DNA from: Actinostola sp. cb2023
Taxonomy: Eukaryota; Cnidaria; Anthozoa; Actiniaria; Actinostolidae
Length of the DNA: 64,000 bases
Reading direction: 5' to 3'
Assembly: GCA_033675265.1 (NCBI GenBank)
Contig: JAUJYZ010001180.1
Location: 25,001-89,000, forward strand
The position numbers and the translations under genes were made by a program. Of the stretch, positions 35,401-50,400 are shown piece after piece. The notes under the pieces are model-generated. The model had not been told where the DNA came from. It saw only the letters and a list, made by a program, of their open reading frames with translations, and did not search any database. How positions within the stretch are numbered: the stretch's first letter is position 1; every line of letters starts with the position of its first letter.

Positions 35401-38400
35401 TCTTTTGGGGGGAAAATACAGGATTGTTTTTCATTATGTTTTTAAATTATTGAAATGTTTTATTTTTGTCATTCAACCAAAAACGTGGTCATGACCTGAT
35501 TTCTTGGGCAATTTTACGCTATGTTGACACATCACAATGGCGGACGGTTGTATGCTGCTAGCGCCCAGGTTTATCTTTGGTTTCAAGCCTTTCACACGAT
35601 TGTATACGTTACTCAAATAAAAGTTTCCTTGAGTTTCTATCTTTCTTTTAGTTTATCTAGACTCGAACTGTTTGCAACTGAACGTTTCGCTTCGATTGAA
35701 GTGTTGAATTCCTTCGGGAGTTCGATCGGTTCAAATACTCATGGACGCGTCATTCACGTTGTATAAGTCGATTTGTTCTATCTTTATTGTCTTGTATTAC
35801 TTTCTTGATGAATATAAATACTGAAACTTTCACAGGTATCGAAGTTATTGGCTTTTGAGAGTCACAAGACACAAGAGACTGAGTCCTCATCACTTCCAAC
35901 TCAGTTGACCATGATTATTCGTTGTTTACCAAAGGATAGATTTCACAAGCTGGGTAATCTATAAATGACTGTCGTTTGAAATAGGTTAACTGTGATAATA
36001 ATTTAGTTTGGTAGATAGTTATCAGTACGTTAGTGCTGTTTGATAGTTACTTTATACTACAGTATTTAGATTGTAGATTACAATACCAGTAACTGGATAA
36101 TAAAGAGTCATAATGAACGATAATGTCATGTACTGATCAATAGTAATACATTCGAACTCTGGGATGATTTGATAAACTACAGTATAATCCGGCGAAGATA
36201 AATTAGTTACTGACTTGGAAAATTTTAGTCATTAGAAGAGTAGCAAATATTTTGTCATGCCTGGCCTAGATCAGTGAAATAGAGATAATATTTCGCAGTC
36301 GATATTACTTTCACAATGGCCTGTCAGGCTCAGTTTTAAATTTACATCATTTTCTATATCAAATATTTTTTTGGTGGAAGGTTATTTGATCACATTATGA
36401 TTGCACTTATTCAGGTAAATTCTACAGTGTGGACACTCGAACCGTGAACACTTCGATAATGAATGCTGTAAGTCTTGGTACGAGAATGGCTTGAGCCAAG
36501 CAATCGGAAATACGAATTTTTGATAGCTCAGCGTATTTGAGAAGTTATATGGCAGTAGAAAGTACGGAAAATAACGATCTCGAAGTGTTCACGGTTCGAT
36601 CAAGATTTAGTATTATTTTATGGGATTGGAAGTTACAGTTCATAAATCACAATAATTGTAGATATTCTATATCTTGTTACAAGAACATTTCCAATGCCAA
36701 TAAATGGTTAAAACGCACCTGTGAACTATGAATGTTGTCAAGTTTATTTACTATATTTATGAACCGCAATTACGTAACAAATAAAATGTGGAATTCTACA
36801 AAATTACGAGCGATTACATACAATATAAAGATTTACGTACTCTACAAAGGTCGGGATTACTCAGAATTACGCGCGATTTACGTACTCTATAAAGATCGGG
36901 ATTACTCGGAATTACGCGCGATTTACGTACTCTATAAAGAGCGGAATTACTCAGAATTACGCGCGATTTACGTACTCTATAAAGATCGGCATTACTCAGA
37001 ATTACGCGCGATTTACGTACTCTATAAAGATCGGAATTACTCAGAATTACGCGCGATTTACGTAATCGTAAAGATTGGGAATACCGAAGAAATATCCAGC
37101 TTTACGGTTAACGTACTGGTTAGGTTTATTCCTCTTTACACTTCATCGTAAAGATGCTTAAATTTAACCGTTTCTCTCGCATTACGCTGAAGCGTAAAGA
37201 CGTCGTAAAGACTAACTTTACGGGGCGTAAAGGAGTATAAATATTCTTAAAGCTAAGATTTATGTCGGCATTACGTCAACATTACTCTGATGTAATTTTG
37301 TTATTTCGTGTGGTGAAAAGATGCACCCTTGTTAAAATATCCTGGCACCACAAGGCATACATCTTAGATAATGATGTCAGTAATAATAATAATAATAGTA
37401 ATAATAATAATAATAATAATAATGTTTAGTATACTTTAATTGTTGATGGATATCATTCGAATTATACCTTAAGGGTTGCGTCGTACAACAGCATTGAATA
37501 CATTGAAGATTATACATTTATGAACTGTCGATCTCTAAAATACATGTAAGTATATTTCACTTTGTACCGCATTTTCGTAATACTGTTATATAATTAGTAT
37601 TCACATAACCGCTTCTTTCGCATTTGTTTTTCCATCAACAGCTTCCTGTTCAACAATCGACTGAGGACAATTACAACCAGAACATTTTTAGGGGTGTCTC
37701 AGCTCAAAATACTGTAAGTACTGCAAGATTAAGGACGTTCGCGTGCAAAACAACTATTCATGTTTTTTTCCTGAAACTTCGCATGGTGAAAGTATAAGTT
37801 CAACGAAGTTAAATGAGCAAATAAAAAATGGGGGTCACCGACTTTGCTATGGAGCCAGATTGCTTCAAAATATACCCTTTTTCTGATCGAAAATAACGTG
37901 CGTTAAATCCACGGAAAGTCGAGAATGACAGGTATTTTTTGTAGAAAAACTAAACGGATTGCTAAAATTTTCTTCAAATGGGTATCTAAGAGTTTATAGA
38001 ATAAAATTATGTACAGATATTTGTGAATATATAGAAACAACTTAATAATATTTTTGTAATTATATGAGTTTCCTCCTCAACCCAAATTTATTGATAAACC
38101 AAGCTTTCGGGCTAATAGCCCATCATCAGGGTTAGAATAGTCAATCTTCAGTTACAATCAGCTCTTACAGCTGTTATAGCTGATTGTAACTGAAGATTGA
38201 CTATTCTAACCCAGCTGATGATGGGCTATAATAATAATAATATTAATATTAATAATAATAATTTTTAATAATAAAATCAATCATTTATTACAATATAATA
38301 AAGTAGCTACTAAATAAATCTAAATATATTGGTAAATGTCTTGGTATAAGAATTAAAAAAAAAAGATATAATAACAGGTCATCGTAAAACTGTAAAAAAA

Positions 38401-38412
38401 AACTCTACTAAT

Positions 38413-38445
<33 letters not shown>

Positions 38446-41400
38446 TTTAATGATAATAACTTTATTCCTCAAAACAAATTACAAACTGAGATAGAAAAAT
38501 AGATAAAAATCCTTATTTACAAAATTTAAAATGATCGCTTGGATTGTTCAATAACAATTAACAGGAGCCCATAAGTAGGAGCGTCCATGCTCTATATTGG
38601 GTCTGTGTCACAGCGTTTTCACAAGTGTGGTTATTTTTAGAACAGTTTTCCCGCGAAAGAAGGTCATTTGACCAATCAGAGAACGTTTCCGGTATGGCGG
38701 TTTCATTTCCGGTTTCACGTCAAAAATAAAATGGCGGAATTTCGAAAGACTCGAAGAGATGAATGTACAAATAAAAGTCAGGATTATCCAGTTTTCTTTG
38801 TGTCTGACTCACAATTTTATCATACCAACAACTTCCCGGGATTCCATAGGCCGCTGCTTTGAACCTTGACCTAAAATTCTAGACTGCTTTTCCCGAACGA
38901 AGTGAACTTACAGGATTTGAATTGAAGTGATGGCCAGGCGGTTTCGTGGCAGAGTTTCGAGGATAGATAATGTGAACGCGTGTTTACCTCACGGAGAAAT
39001 ACAAACGTATTATGAAGCGTTGTGCCTCTGAAACGTTAGAAAGTCAAAGTCAAGTCAAGTAAGGTGCATTGAAAGCGATAGTCTATTTAGGCAGTTGGCT
39101 TGTAATTTGGTTTTTCGCTGCCGTCAATCAACATGAAAAATCAGAAAACTTAAAAATAAAAGTCAGAAGACCCACCAAATGGAAACCAAATATGATTTTG
39201 AGCTAGTACATTATGGATCATTTGGTCGAAGAATGTATCAGTTTAGTTTTCAATTCGTTTGAGTTTTGAATTTGATTAATTCAGTGACAAGTTCCAGCCG
39301 ATTGAATGTCTGAGTTCGCATAATACTGAGTACCGGCGCAGTAAATGAAGGTCACTGAATTAAAAAAAACAAAGCAACTTTGAGTCAGTTTCGCTCAACT
39401 TTAGTCTTTATATTGACAGTGAAGCGTGTGTAAATAATAAGCTCAGTGAATCCATTAAATTAAAACTTGAATGAAGGTGTTTTTATTAATATATTTCAAA
39501 TCGGCAGACTCACAAAAAATATTCACAATCCATTTTTAAGTCATTTTAGGTAACAGAAAAGACACAACAAATACGCTTACTTTCACCAGTCTTATTTGTA
39601 ATTTGATTCACTCGTCTTGTCGCTCATCATGCAGTTTCAGCGAATTTGTTTTTGAATAGCAGCTAATAGCCTTGTCGTCAATCTTCAAACTCCACAACGA
39701 TAATTACAAGATACCCGCACTAAACCACATCCAAGAATAAATTGAATTCACTTTCTGACGAAATAGTTTAGACGAAAATATGTATTTGAAAGTCTTCGGC
39801 TAATTATTTGCATCCACACGCTACAACAGCTTCTCAGTCGGTCCCTTCGTGTTCGAGTTCTTCGAACCGGCACTTGCTTTGGATGCCTTTAGAAGCACAA
39901 TCGTCACCACTATCACTTTCAAGTGATTCTGTTGTACCGAATGACTCAATACTGCTCTCACTATCACTAGACGATTCGTAGTTTATTTCACTTGAAGAAC
40001 ACTCTTTGTCGCTATCGGAGGCCATCTTTATTTTACCTGTCATCTCATCAAAATTCAAAAAATACGTCATACCAGAAACGTTCTCTGATTGGTCAAAATT
40101 CGCGGGAAAACTGTTCTAAAAATAACCACACTTGTGAAAACGCTGTGACACTATCCAATACCGTATGGACGCTCCTACTTATGGGCTCCTGCAATTAACT
40201 AATAATAATAATAATCATAGAAATGTAAACTAATGGAGAATATACAGAACAAATGTTCGGAAAAAATCAGACGCCTCGAGCGGGATTCGAACCCACGACA
40301 CCCCGATCTCCTGACAGGTGCTCTAACCACTGAGCTACCGAGGCAACTACAGTGGGGTGGAGTTCAAATTAGCTCAAAGACGCTGATTTTAACCGAACAT
40401 TTGCTCCCAGGCCTCACGGAACTGGGAATTGCTCGAGGCGTCTGATTTTTTCCGAACATTTGTTCTGTATATTCTCCATTAGTTTCCATTTCTATACATA
40501 TATCACAGTTCTTATCAGTAATTTGGATGGTTGGTTGGATGGCTCTGATATCAGTTATTCTGATTTAATGTGACTGCGTGATGCAGTTAAGCCATTCATG
40601 TACATGACTATGACTACTGTGATTGCGTGATGCGGTTCGTACGTCATTACAGAAGTTTCCATTTCTATACAGTCATTTGCAAAAATTCTGGCCGCCACGA
40701 AATATCAATATATCAGTATATCTGGGGACGAGATTGTGTTCAAGCATTCTGTCCCCACTATTGATTATTGCAATAGTTTGTTGTATGGGCTGCCGGCCTG
40801 TCAACTGAATAAGATCCAGCGCGTATTAAATGCTTCTGCCAGGCTCATCTGTAACGCCCCTAGGTACTGCCATGTGACGCCACTCCTGCGTGACTTGCAT
40901 TGGCTTCCTGTCAGGTTTCGCATTAATTTTAAGGTACTTTTAATTACATTTAAGGCAATTCATGGTCTTGCACCTGATTATATTAGCCAGTTAATTCAGA
41001 TCAAATCGTCAAGGTACAGTTTACGATCCTCTGGTAGTTTGCAGCTTTCTCTCCCTACAATAAGAACTAGGGCTACTCTTGGTGATAGGGCATTCGCTGT
41101 TGGCGCGCCAAAGCTGTGGAACTCGTTACCTACTGAGCTTCGTGCCATCGACAGCGTAGATACTTTTAAACGTCGTTTAAAGACTTATCTTTTCAGACAA
41201 GCTTATGATTAGTTTTTATTTTGTGTACATATTTCATTCTAAATTTTAATTTTGTATTTTAACTTGCATGTACAGTATATATATATATATATATAATTTT
41301 TTATTTTATTTTTGTAATTAGTCATAGTTATTGTAATGCGCACTTGATCATTTTATGAAAAGTGCGCAATATAAATTAATAAATTATTTATTTATTTATT

Positions 41401-44400
41401 TATTTATATTATGGGTAATTAAATAATACTATTTTGAGTTTCCTACCTTATTAAATGAAGCAAAATCCACAAACAACAAACGTAAGACTAAAATACACAT
41501 TATACTGAATATTTCTACCAGCTTCGCTGTCGTTAACCCGCTTTAAGGGGAATTTTCGATTATTTAATTACCCATAATGCACCCGATATATTGATATATT
41601 GATATTTCGTAGCGGCCAGAATTTTTGCAAATGACTGTACATATATATCACAGTTCTTATCAGTAATAATAATCATCATCATAATATTAATAATAATAAT
41701 ATTAATATTAACAATAATAATTTTTAATAATAAAATCAATCATATATTACAATATAATAAAGTAGCTACTAAATAAATCTAAATATATTGGTAAATGTCT
41801 TGGTATAAGAATATAAAAAAAAGATATAATAACAGGTCATCGTAAAACTGTAAAAAAACTCTACTAAAATTAATAATAATAATAAACAACTTGTAGTTTT
41901 TGGCTCATATTTACAGTCACCACGTAGCCATCGACGACAAAAATCTATCCATGTTTTTTTTGGAGCCGTTTATGATTTTTTGTAAAATCTCAATATAAAA
42001 AATGAGGCTCACCGATATCGATCGTTCTCGAGATATTAGCCGATGGAAATCGTCTACGCAAAATGCATGACTGATTGCCAACAGTTACAAAGGTTATATA
42101 GATAGATAGCTAACATATTTATTTCAAAGAGAACAAATTGAGATTAACAAATCAATGATCTGATGATACAAATGACAAAGACCAGAAAAGTAGAAAATGT
42201 GTATAAGATTAAAATATTCTATTTCAAGAATTAAATACTTGCCACCACGGAACATATTATTGACATTGACGCAAGGCATGTTGTAGAATTCTTTCAGATA
42301 ACCCTATCGAATACATCGCTGAAAAAGCTTTCTACAACAACTCCCGACTACAGAAACTGTAAGTGATATCTGAATAGAGTCGGTCGTATGAGTAGGCACG
42401 GAGTTACGGTAACGGTACGGAATCGAAACATCTATTCAAAACCAATCAGAATGCTTGAACACAATCTCGTCCCCAGAGCCCACGTTCCTCTTGGTCAGCA
42501 CCGAGAAACGAGAGGCTCTGGCTGCAACCGATTTTTGTAGCATTCTGATTGGTTTGGCAAAACAATAGAAGGACCGGAAGTAAACTGACTAGTTAGAAAT
42601 TGGCGGAGTTTACCATGTTTACGGAGCTCTTGAGAGCTACACGCTGTCGTCCCAAAACTCGCTAAAAACCATTCTAATCGCTAAACAAATGACACACAGG
42701 ACTCAAGTAGATATTAATCTTTATTGTGAAAGCAGTTTTAGAAATACAAGATATCAAAAGGACAGGATTCTAGAACTGAATTCACGGCCAGAGAGGGCTA
42801 ATTTTAAAATGCTTTAACTCGCTCAATTCTCGTCCAAATCGCTTCAAATCTTCACAGGCAATAAAAAAATGATTGAAGAAGATACAGAACACTTTATAGA
42901 GGATTTCATTTTAACTGTATTATCTTATTGATTTTATTGACATCCACATACATTCTCTTAGAATAATGTACTGATACACAGCTTGGGCTACCTGTGGAAC
43001 ATGCGCAGTTTAAACTTCCGGTCCGTGATTTTCGGACTAAAATCGGTTGCAGCCAGAGCCTCTCGTTTCGCGGTGCTGATCAAGAGGAACGTGGGCTCTG
43101 GGGACGAGATTGGCTTGAACATAGTAAACGGCCGTCGCCGCCACTCATACGAAAACGACTCTATGCCAACATAACAATAATGATGAATGACTAAACCTTT
43201 TTAGTATAATTTTAGACTTGAATATAGAGTTTTGCGGGCTGTGACTGGTCGTCTGGTCGACCGTTCACTGATTATTTAAGGGTTAAAAGACTGATGTACG
43301 CCTCGTGCAGTATTTGAATTCTCGTTCATTCTACAGCCAGCAAGTGCGTCTATTTGCCGGTAAAGCACGAACTAGAAGTCTCTAACCCACTTACTATTCA
43401 AACTGAGTACACTGCAGTTGTGAAAAGTACAAATTTGTCCGCGGGCGAAATAAACTGAATGCGAGAATTGATGAATGAGAATTTTATTGCTTAAACTAGT
43501 TTTAGATAGTTTAATTTTACAAAACGTTTTTTTTTTGGCAAAGTGAAAAGAGTAAAGATAATAAAACACAATCATTGACCAAATTAATCAAATATCAATT
43601 TGGTTGTGCTCTTGAAAATGTAGTCTCTAATTATTTTTTATGACGTTGAATGTGAAAGAGCAGTTATCAAAACTGGCATTGCCAAAATCAATAAATTTAG
43701 GTGAATTTTGTAAATTATTACTTGTAACGTTTGTGTTTGTATATAAACTCTGTGTACATGTACTTGATTCAGCTTGGTGTAAAGGGTTAATTGTTGTTGG
43801 CCAGAGCAGTCCATGTTGAGGCAGCAAGTATGTCAGAGCATTGTTTTTGTTGTGCCAGTGTTTGCCTTTCGCTGTATACTCTTCATCATGTTGAAGTTCT
43901 TCATTCAAAGTGGTAGCCATTTCTTGCTTTGCTGTATCTCTCTGATCTTATTCCGGTCATTGTAACTAGAATCAATTTTGTTATACAGACATGGATATTT
44001 TATCCATAACGATATCAAAAGGGAGATTCCTTTGTCTTCGAACGATCTATACTTTTTCTTTATAACTTTCTTGATGTCCGCCATTTTGGAAACCTCAATT
44101 GCGCATGCGCTGTCTCAAAAGTAGGAACGTGGTCTCTGGGGACGAGCTCGAGATTGACACGTCGGTTTCTTTACGAAAATCCGCCCGATTTCTGAATCGG
44201 GCCGATAGTTCTTTTCACGAATCAGTCGTTACGTGCGTATTAAAAAAAAAACAGAAAGTAAAAAAAGGAATTTAAAGTATAAGTTTTCTCTGATATTCAA
44301 GTCTAAATTAAAATGATACTAAAATAATTATTCAGCTCAGGCTCAGTGATTATGTGAATATTCACCTCGACTTCTTCTCGGCGAATATTCACCGATAATC

Positions 44401-47400
44401 ACTTCGCCTTCGGCGACTACTGCTATCAACAGGAGCCCTAAGTAAATATTTACAAGATAGATAGATAAATTGACGGATGCATGAATTTAACAAATCGCAA
44501 GGGGTTTTCCATTGTCTGTACTCTTATTGACAATGGATTTGACGTCACAAAATGTTCAAAACTCAAGTGGAACCACGAGCGTAGCGAGTGGTTTCACTGC
44601 AAAGTTTTGAACATTTTGTGACGTCAAATCCATTGTCAATAAGAGTACAGACAATGGAAAACCCCTTGCGATTTCTTTTTTACAATAACAAAGTCAAAAA
44701 ATATCCAAAAACAAGGATAAAGTTTGAAAGAAAAACCGTTTCAAGCGCGCGCTGGCTTCGTGCGCGAGCGATTCGTCATTGCATGTGTCTGTACTCTTAT
44801 TGACAATGGCTGAGAGCCAATCAGATTGCGAGATTACGCTAGGTTATTGTAAAAAACTTTCTTTATTTCTCACCAAAGGTTTTTGCTGCAAACTAACGTC
44901 AAGATCGTCACTATGAAGTGGTTTACAGTAGCAACAGAACATGTATCAGTAACAATGTAAGTCTTGTTTAAGTTAACAGGAGGACAATACCAGCATAGGG
45001 AGAGAGGGAGCCACCTTTGAGGTATCTCCTGTGATATCTTCGTCTTGGCGTGATTTGTCTCAGCGTGTATTATTTTCATATCTTCGCAATTGGTGAAGCG
45101 ATCTTTTCCAAACTTCACATTTTTACTCAATTCAACGAGCTCTTTCCAGTTATGATAATCAATTTTTTTGTCCTATGTTTCCTACTAGTTTTGAAATTAT
45201 GTGATAAACCCTCATTACTTCAAAATAAACCCCCTCATCATTGTTTGAAATGAGAACGGCTCATGATTAGCTCGACGTCTGAACTACGTCTGATTGTCTG
45301 ACGTCTGATCCACGCATGTGAACAAACCTGCATAGAACAATTGCTCATTAATTATTAATGAATATCATAATAATATTTCCATGTTCCATTGGTGAATAAT
45401 CTATTTGTCTGAATTTAATTTAAAGATATCCAACTGTGGATTCAAATGCCTTGTCAATTCGCCGTGTTAATATGACTTTGGCCACAAGTTTAGGACGTGC
45501 AGGTTTCCAGTGTGACCCTACCTATTTCCTGTTTGTGTATACGTGTACTCCATGCATGTATGGGAGATATATTACCCAACGGTTCAAATGCGCAGATTGT
45601 CCAGCAGGTACAACGTTCTTCATGCATGACTTGTGTGACTATAGCAGTAGCTTGTATACGTGTATTCCATGCATGTATGGGAGATATAATCAGTTCAAAT
45701 GCGTAGATTGTCCAGCAGTACAACGTTCTTCATGCATGACTTGTGTGACTATAGCGGTAGCTTATATACGTGTACTCCATGCATGTATGGGAGATATAAT
45801 CAGTTCAAATGCGTAGATTGTCCAGCAGGTACAACGTTCTTCATGCATGACTTATGTGACTATATCGGTAGCTTGTATACGTGTACTCCATGCATGTATG
45901 GGAGATATAATCAGTTCAAATGCGTAGATTGTCCAGCAGGTACAACGTTCTTCATGCATGACTTGTGTGACTATAGCGGTAGCTTGTATACGTGTACTCC
46001 ATGCATGTATGGGAGATATAATCAGTTCAAATGCGTAGATTGTCCAGCAGGTACAACGTTCTTCATGCATGACTTGTGTGACTATAGCGGTAGCTTGTAT
46101 ACGTGTACTCCATGCATGTATGCCCGGATGTATGGGAAATATATTACCCAACAATTCCGGTTCTATTCTCCAATTTATAAACGTCTTGTTGCTCTTCTAC
46201 GCTTTCCTTTGATCGTTCGCGATCGGTTATTTCAAATGACTGTACGCTATGAACGTACACCGCTGTACCAACCGTACCAGGCGAAGCCGTCTCTTAGTTA
46301 ACGATTACTAGTCACAAATAAGTTAATCTTATTGGATTAACTTATTTTTTTACTAGTAATCGCTAACTGAGCGACGGCTTCGCCTGGTACGGTCGGTACA
46401 GCGGTGTACGTTCATAGCGTACAGTCATTTGAAATAACCGAACGATAGAAGAGCAACAAGACGTTTATAAGTTGGAGAATAGTACCGGAATTCGTACCAG
46501 AGATAAGTTAAGTTGTGCTTTATTTTACCGTTTACATATTTCAAATAACCGACTGAAAATATTGACAAAAACCGTCGGTTCTAGCGCCTTGGTATGGCGA
46601 TACTTCATGTTTATAAACATGAACATTGTGTTGTTAACGTGCCAACCATTTCCACAAAAACGTTTCACACGTTGCTTTGTTTCAATCGATCTCTGCTTGG
46701 CACACGAATGACAAAAGCTGACGTCACATCGCTATCGCTATTAACCATAGCATAGAAAGAGAATGGGAGGCACCAGAATCCTTTGTTGTCTTATCTGTGA
46801 ATCATGCTCGTGAGGGGCTCGGATGAAACGTCTGAGAACTTACCTGCTAAAACGACTTCTGGGGCGTGAGACAATGCTGGCTTCTGATTGACCCTATTTT
46901 TTTGCCACAAAAAAAATAGGGCCAATCAGAGCTCAGCCATATTTTCATTCATTTAAAAACGGAAGCCGTTTGCAAAAATCAGTGATGACAGCTGTTGAAA
47001 GGACTGTTGAAAGATGAATCCAAGAGATCAACTTTGTTTACGAGATGCTGTCGCCCGAATACGCACATCAGTCATTTCCAGGGATCGATTTCCTGAAGAC
47101 GAACAGTTCATGGTCATTTAGACGTTCATAGAAAATCGAAGCGATGTTTTTGCACAGTTGTCGACAGGATTCGGTAAAAGTTTGACTTAACAAATCCTAC
47201 CTCTGATTTTCAGACACCTTCATATTGTCTCCGATATGGTCCTAAAAATCCTCTTAATTTGGTAGTTTGCCCACTTAAATACATCAATCACGACCAAGTT
47301 AAATATTTTACGAAGATCGTAATTATATCCACTAGCATTGCCGGAGTAGACAAACCTTTTAAATGAGATTATGTTTCTGTACTGACAGTTCGCTATTGGT

Positions 47401-50400
47401 AAAATATTATGTCCAAATTGATGCGCTTGAGTGCGCCCCAGAAGTCAGGCAAGTTCTCCAGCGGTTCAAATTATCACTTTTGATTTGAAATTTTATCGAA
47501 CAAAGAATTCCTCATACGTAAAACGTTTCTCAATAATCTCACTTTTTTCATTTAGGTGGGTTTTATCAAGACGAGATTGCTATCTATGGAGTAAATAGAT
47601 GTAAGATGTGTGACAATGGAACTTTTGTAAGTCAGAAAAGAGCACCAGGGAGAGGTCATGATGACTGTTTGCTGTGTCCCCTAGGTATGTAAGTGTTCAT
47701 GCATGGTCGCGCTTCACCATCATATACAGTCATTTCAGAAAACGTTGTCGCTGACCGGCCTCTCGACTACGCGAGGACCGTTACCAAAAAAAAAAAACCA
47801 CTGACGTGATGCCGGACATAGTCACTAGTAGCCTAATATACTCTAGCAGACTAATAAGTCACCTTGAAGTATTAATTTGTGTACGTACTTACTCTAAAAA
47901 TGCCCGTCATGTATCAGTAGCAGTAGACAAGTATTTGGAATATGACTGTCCATCTATTTTTTTCTAAATATATCGGTTTTCGCGCATAAAAATATTTTGT
48001 TTCTTTCTTTCTTTCTATATTCCTTTCTTTCTCCCTTTCTGTCTTCCTTTCTGCTTTTTATTTTTCTTTGTTTCTTCATTTATTTCTTCGTTTCTTTCTT
48101 CGTTTGTTTTTTAATTTTATTTTTCTCTTTTTTTTTAATTTTATATTTGGTCCGACGTCCGCTGTCCGCCGGCCGCCGTCAGCGCCCTCGTTTTATCTAC
48201 ACCCTAAATATTTACAAGCGATGATTAATCCTTTAGCACATGATTGGATATTCATTAAAAAATTAAAGCTTCACTTAACAACTTAATTACATCCATTTTG
48301 AAATCACTAGCATTTCCTGTAATCTGATTGATTAAAAATGGTGCGATTTATTCCCAAATCGCACCTTTTTGAGCTCTAAATCGCACCAATTTGAACATCC
48401 AATGAAATTGCAGGAACAACATGAAACAGCCAATCAGAACACAGAAAATAAAGCAGGCAAATAAATGAACAGGAAATATTTTGGATTTTACCACAACAAA
48501 TCTTTCATATTTTACAAAACAAAGAATGACTTTTTCAACTTACAGTTTTTTATTGTTGACTATTCCCTCTTTCAAGCTGAAGAGGCACTTAATGTGAATG
48601 ATTATCCGTCATTTGACATCCATTTGAATTCAGAAAATGCAGAATAAACTACCAAAACAGGTCCAAAACAAGCAAACTAGCTCCGGTAACTCCTAGTCGT
48701 AGTGAGTCCATTCTTGAATTTTCGATTTGCGATTGGAAAAACAGCTCGTGTTTCTAGTAATTATACACAAGCCAAGATATTGATGAATTAAAGTATCGGG
48801 CCATTAACAAGAAAACTAAAACCATTTCACAAAGCAATGGCTTTCTGTGTTTGAAAATTGGTGCAAGACGTCCAACAATCTTGACATTGAAATCAACCGT
48901 TGACAACAACATGGCGCCTGTTGTTGTTTTGACCTCGACAAGATTCTCACTCGATCAGTTCTATGCAGAAGTCAAATGCAAGGACAATGAAGACAATGAG
49001 CCACAATCTCTAAGAATTATGCAGAGTGCCATTGAGCGTCATTTGAAGTAGAATAATTATCCTGTAAGCGTAGTATTTACTGTAAATGTCCAGTGAATTT
49101 CACGGCTCGCAGCAAATCCTCAACACGAAGGTCAATTCCTTACGACAGCAGGGCAAGTGATCCCAAAACTACACCAGCTGTACGTTCAATTACTACTCAA
49201 AAGAACAACCAGCACCGGTAAAAAAGGGATGTTGGGCTTTTGTCTGTGATTCTGACGACGAGAAAGAGAATAAAGCTGAAGGACTTTTGTACCAAGTGTC
49301 GAGTAGATTGTACGTTCAACTCTTGCGTTCAACTGACTTTGCATGTGCTCAATCGTTCATTGCGCACTACTCGTCACGTGACATTTTGCTGTAAATATAT
49401 TAAAATCGTTGTTTATGTTTTCCGGTAGTGAGTGTAAATTTCAAAATGGATATAATTAAGTGGTAATTAAACTTCGTGTCGTGCAATTTTGGTCTGAAAT
49501 CAAACTTGCAATTACAAATCGCACTCCCGCTACGCGGTCGTGCGATTTTGTAATCGCGCGTTTGATTTCAGACCAAATTGCACTCCACTCAGTTCAATTA
49601 CCATTATTAATTACATCCATTTTGAAATCACTAGCATTTCCTGTAATCTGATTGGTTAAAAATGGTGCGATTTATTCCCAAATCGCACCTTTTTGAGCTC
49701 TAAATCGCACCAATTTGAACATCCAATGAAATTGCAGGAACAACATAAAACAGGCAATCAGAACACAGAGAAAAAAACAGGAAAATAAATGAACAGGAAA
49801 GACTTTGGATTTTACCACAACAAATCTTTCATATTTTACAAAACAAATGGTGACTTTTTCCAACTTACAGTTTTTTATTGATGACTATTCTCTCTTTCAA
49901 GCTGAAGAGGCACTTAATGTGAATGATTATCCGTAATTTGACATCCATTTGCATTCAGAAAATGAAGAATAAACCACCAAAACAGGTCCAAAACAAGCGA
50001 ACAAGCTCCGGTAACTCCTAGTCGTAGCGAGTCCATTCCTGAATTTGCGATTGGAAAAACAGTTCGTGTTTCTAGTAATTCTACACAAGCCAATATATTG
50101 ATGAATTAAAGTCTCGGGCCATTAACAAGAAGACTACAACCATTTCACAAAGCAATGGCTTTCTGTGTTTGAAAATTGGTGCAATTAAGACGCGTCCAAC
50201 AATCTTGACTGAAGAAATCAACATTGACAACAAAATGGCGCCTGTTGACTGTTGTAGTTTTGACCTCGACAAGACTCTCACTCGATCAGTTCTACTGCAG
50301 AAGTCAAATGCAAGGACGGCGAAGACAATGAGCCACAATCACTAAGAATTATGCAGAGTGCCATTGAGCATCGTTTGAAGTAGAATAATTATCCTGTGAG

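Larger units (their letters stand above)
33550..37315. mobile_element. 3.77-kb CACTA-like element with subterminal repeats
   Basis: Left end CACCACGCGAAATAGCGAAA, right end (complement) CACCACACGAAATAACAAAA; the flank aaa(a) is the same on both sides, consistent with a 3-bp duplication. Both subterminal regions are dense in cgtaaag/ctttacg words: a 180-bp array on the left and 45-bp repeats on the right. CAC-starting TIRs, short duplications and subterminal repeat fields are typical of EnSpm/CACTA elements. The inside (34263-36800) shows no transposase, only a 19-bp inverted pair (tcgaaccgtgaacacttcg, 36439 and 36580). Confidence 0.7.

Noticed and set aside
48851..49051. Separate host gene in the 48.9-kb ORF
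   Set aside because: It is inside a duplicated TIR element and resembles a recombinase fragment.
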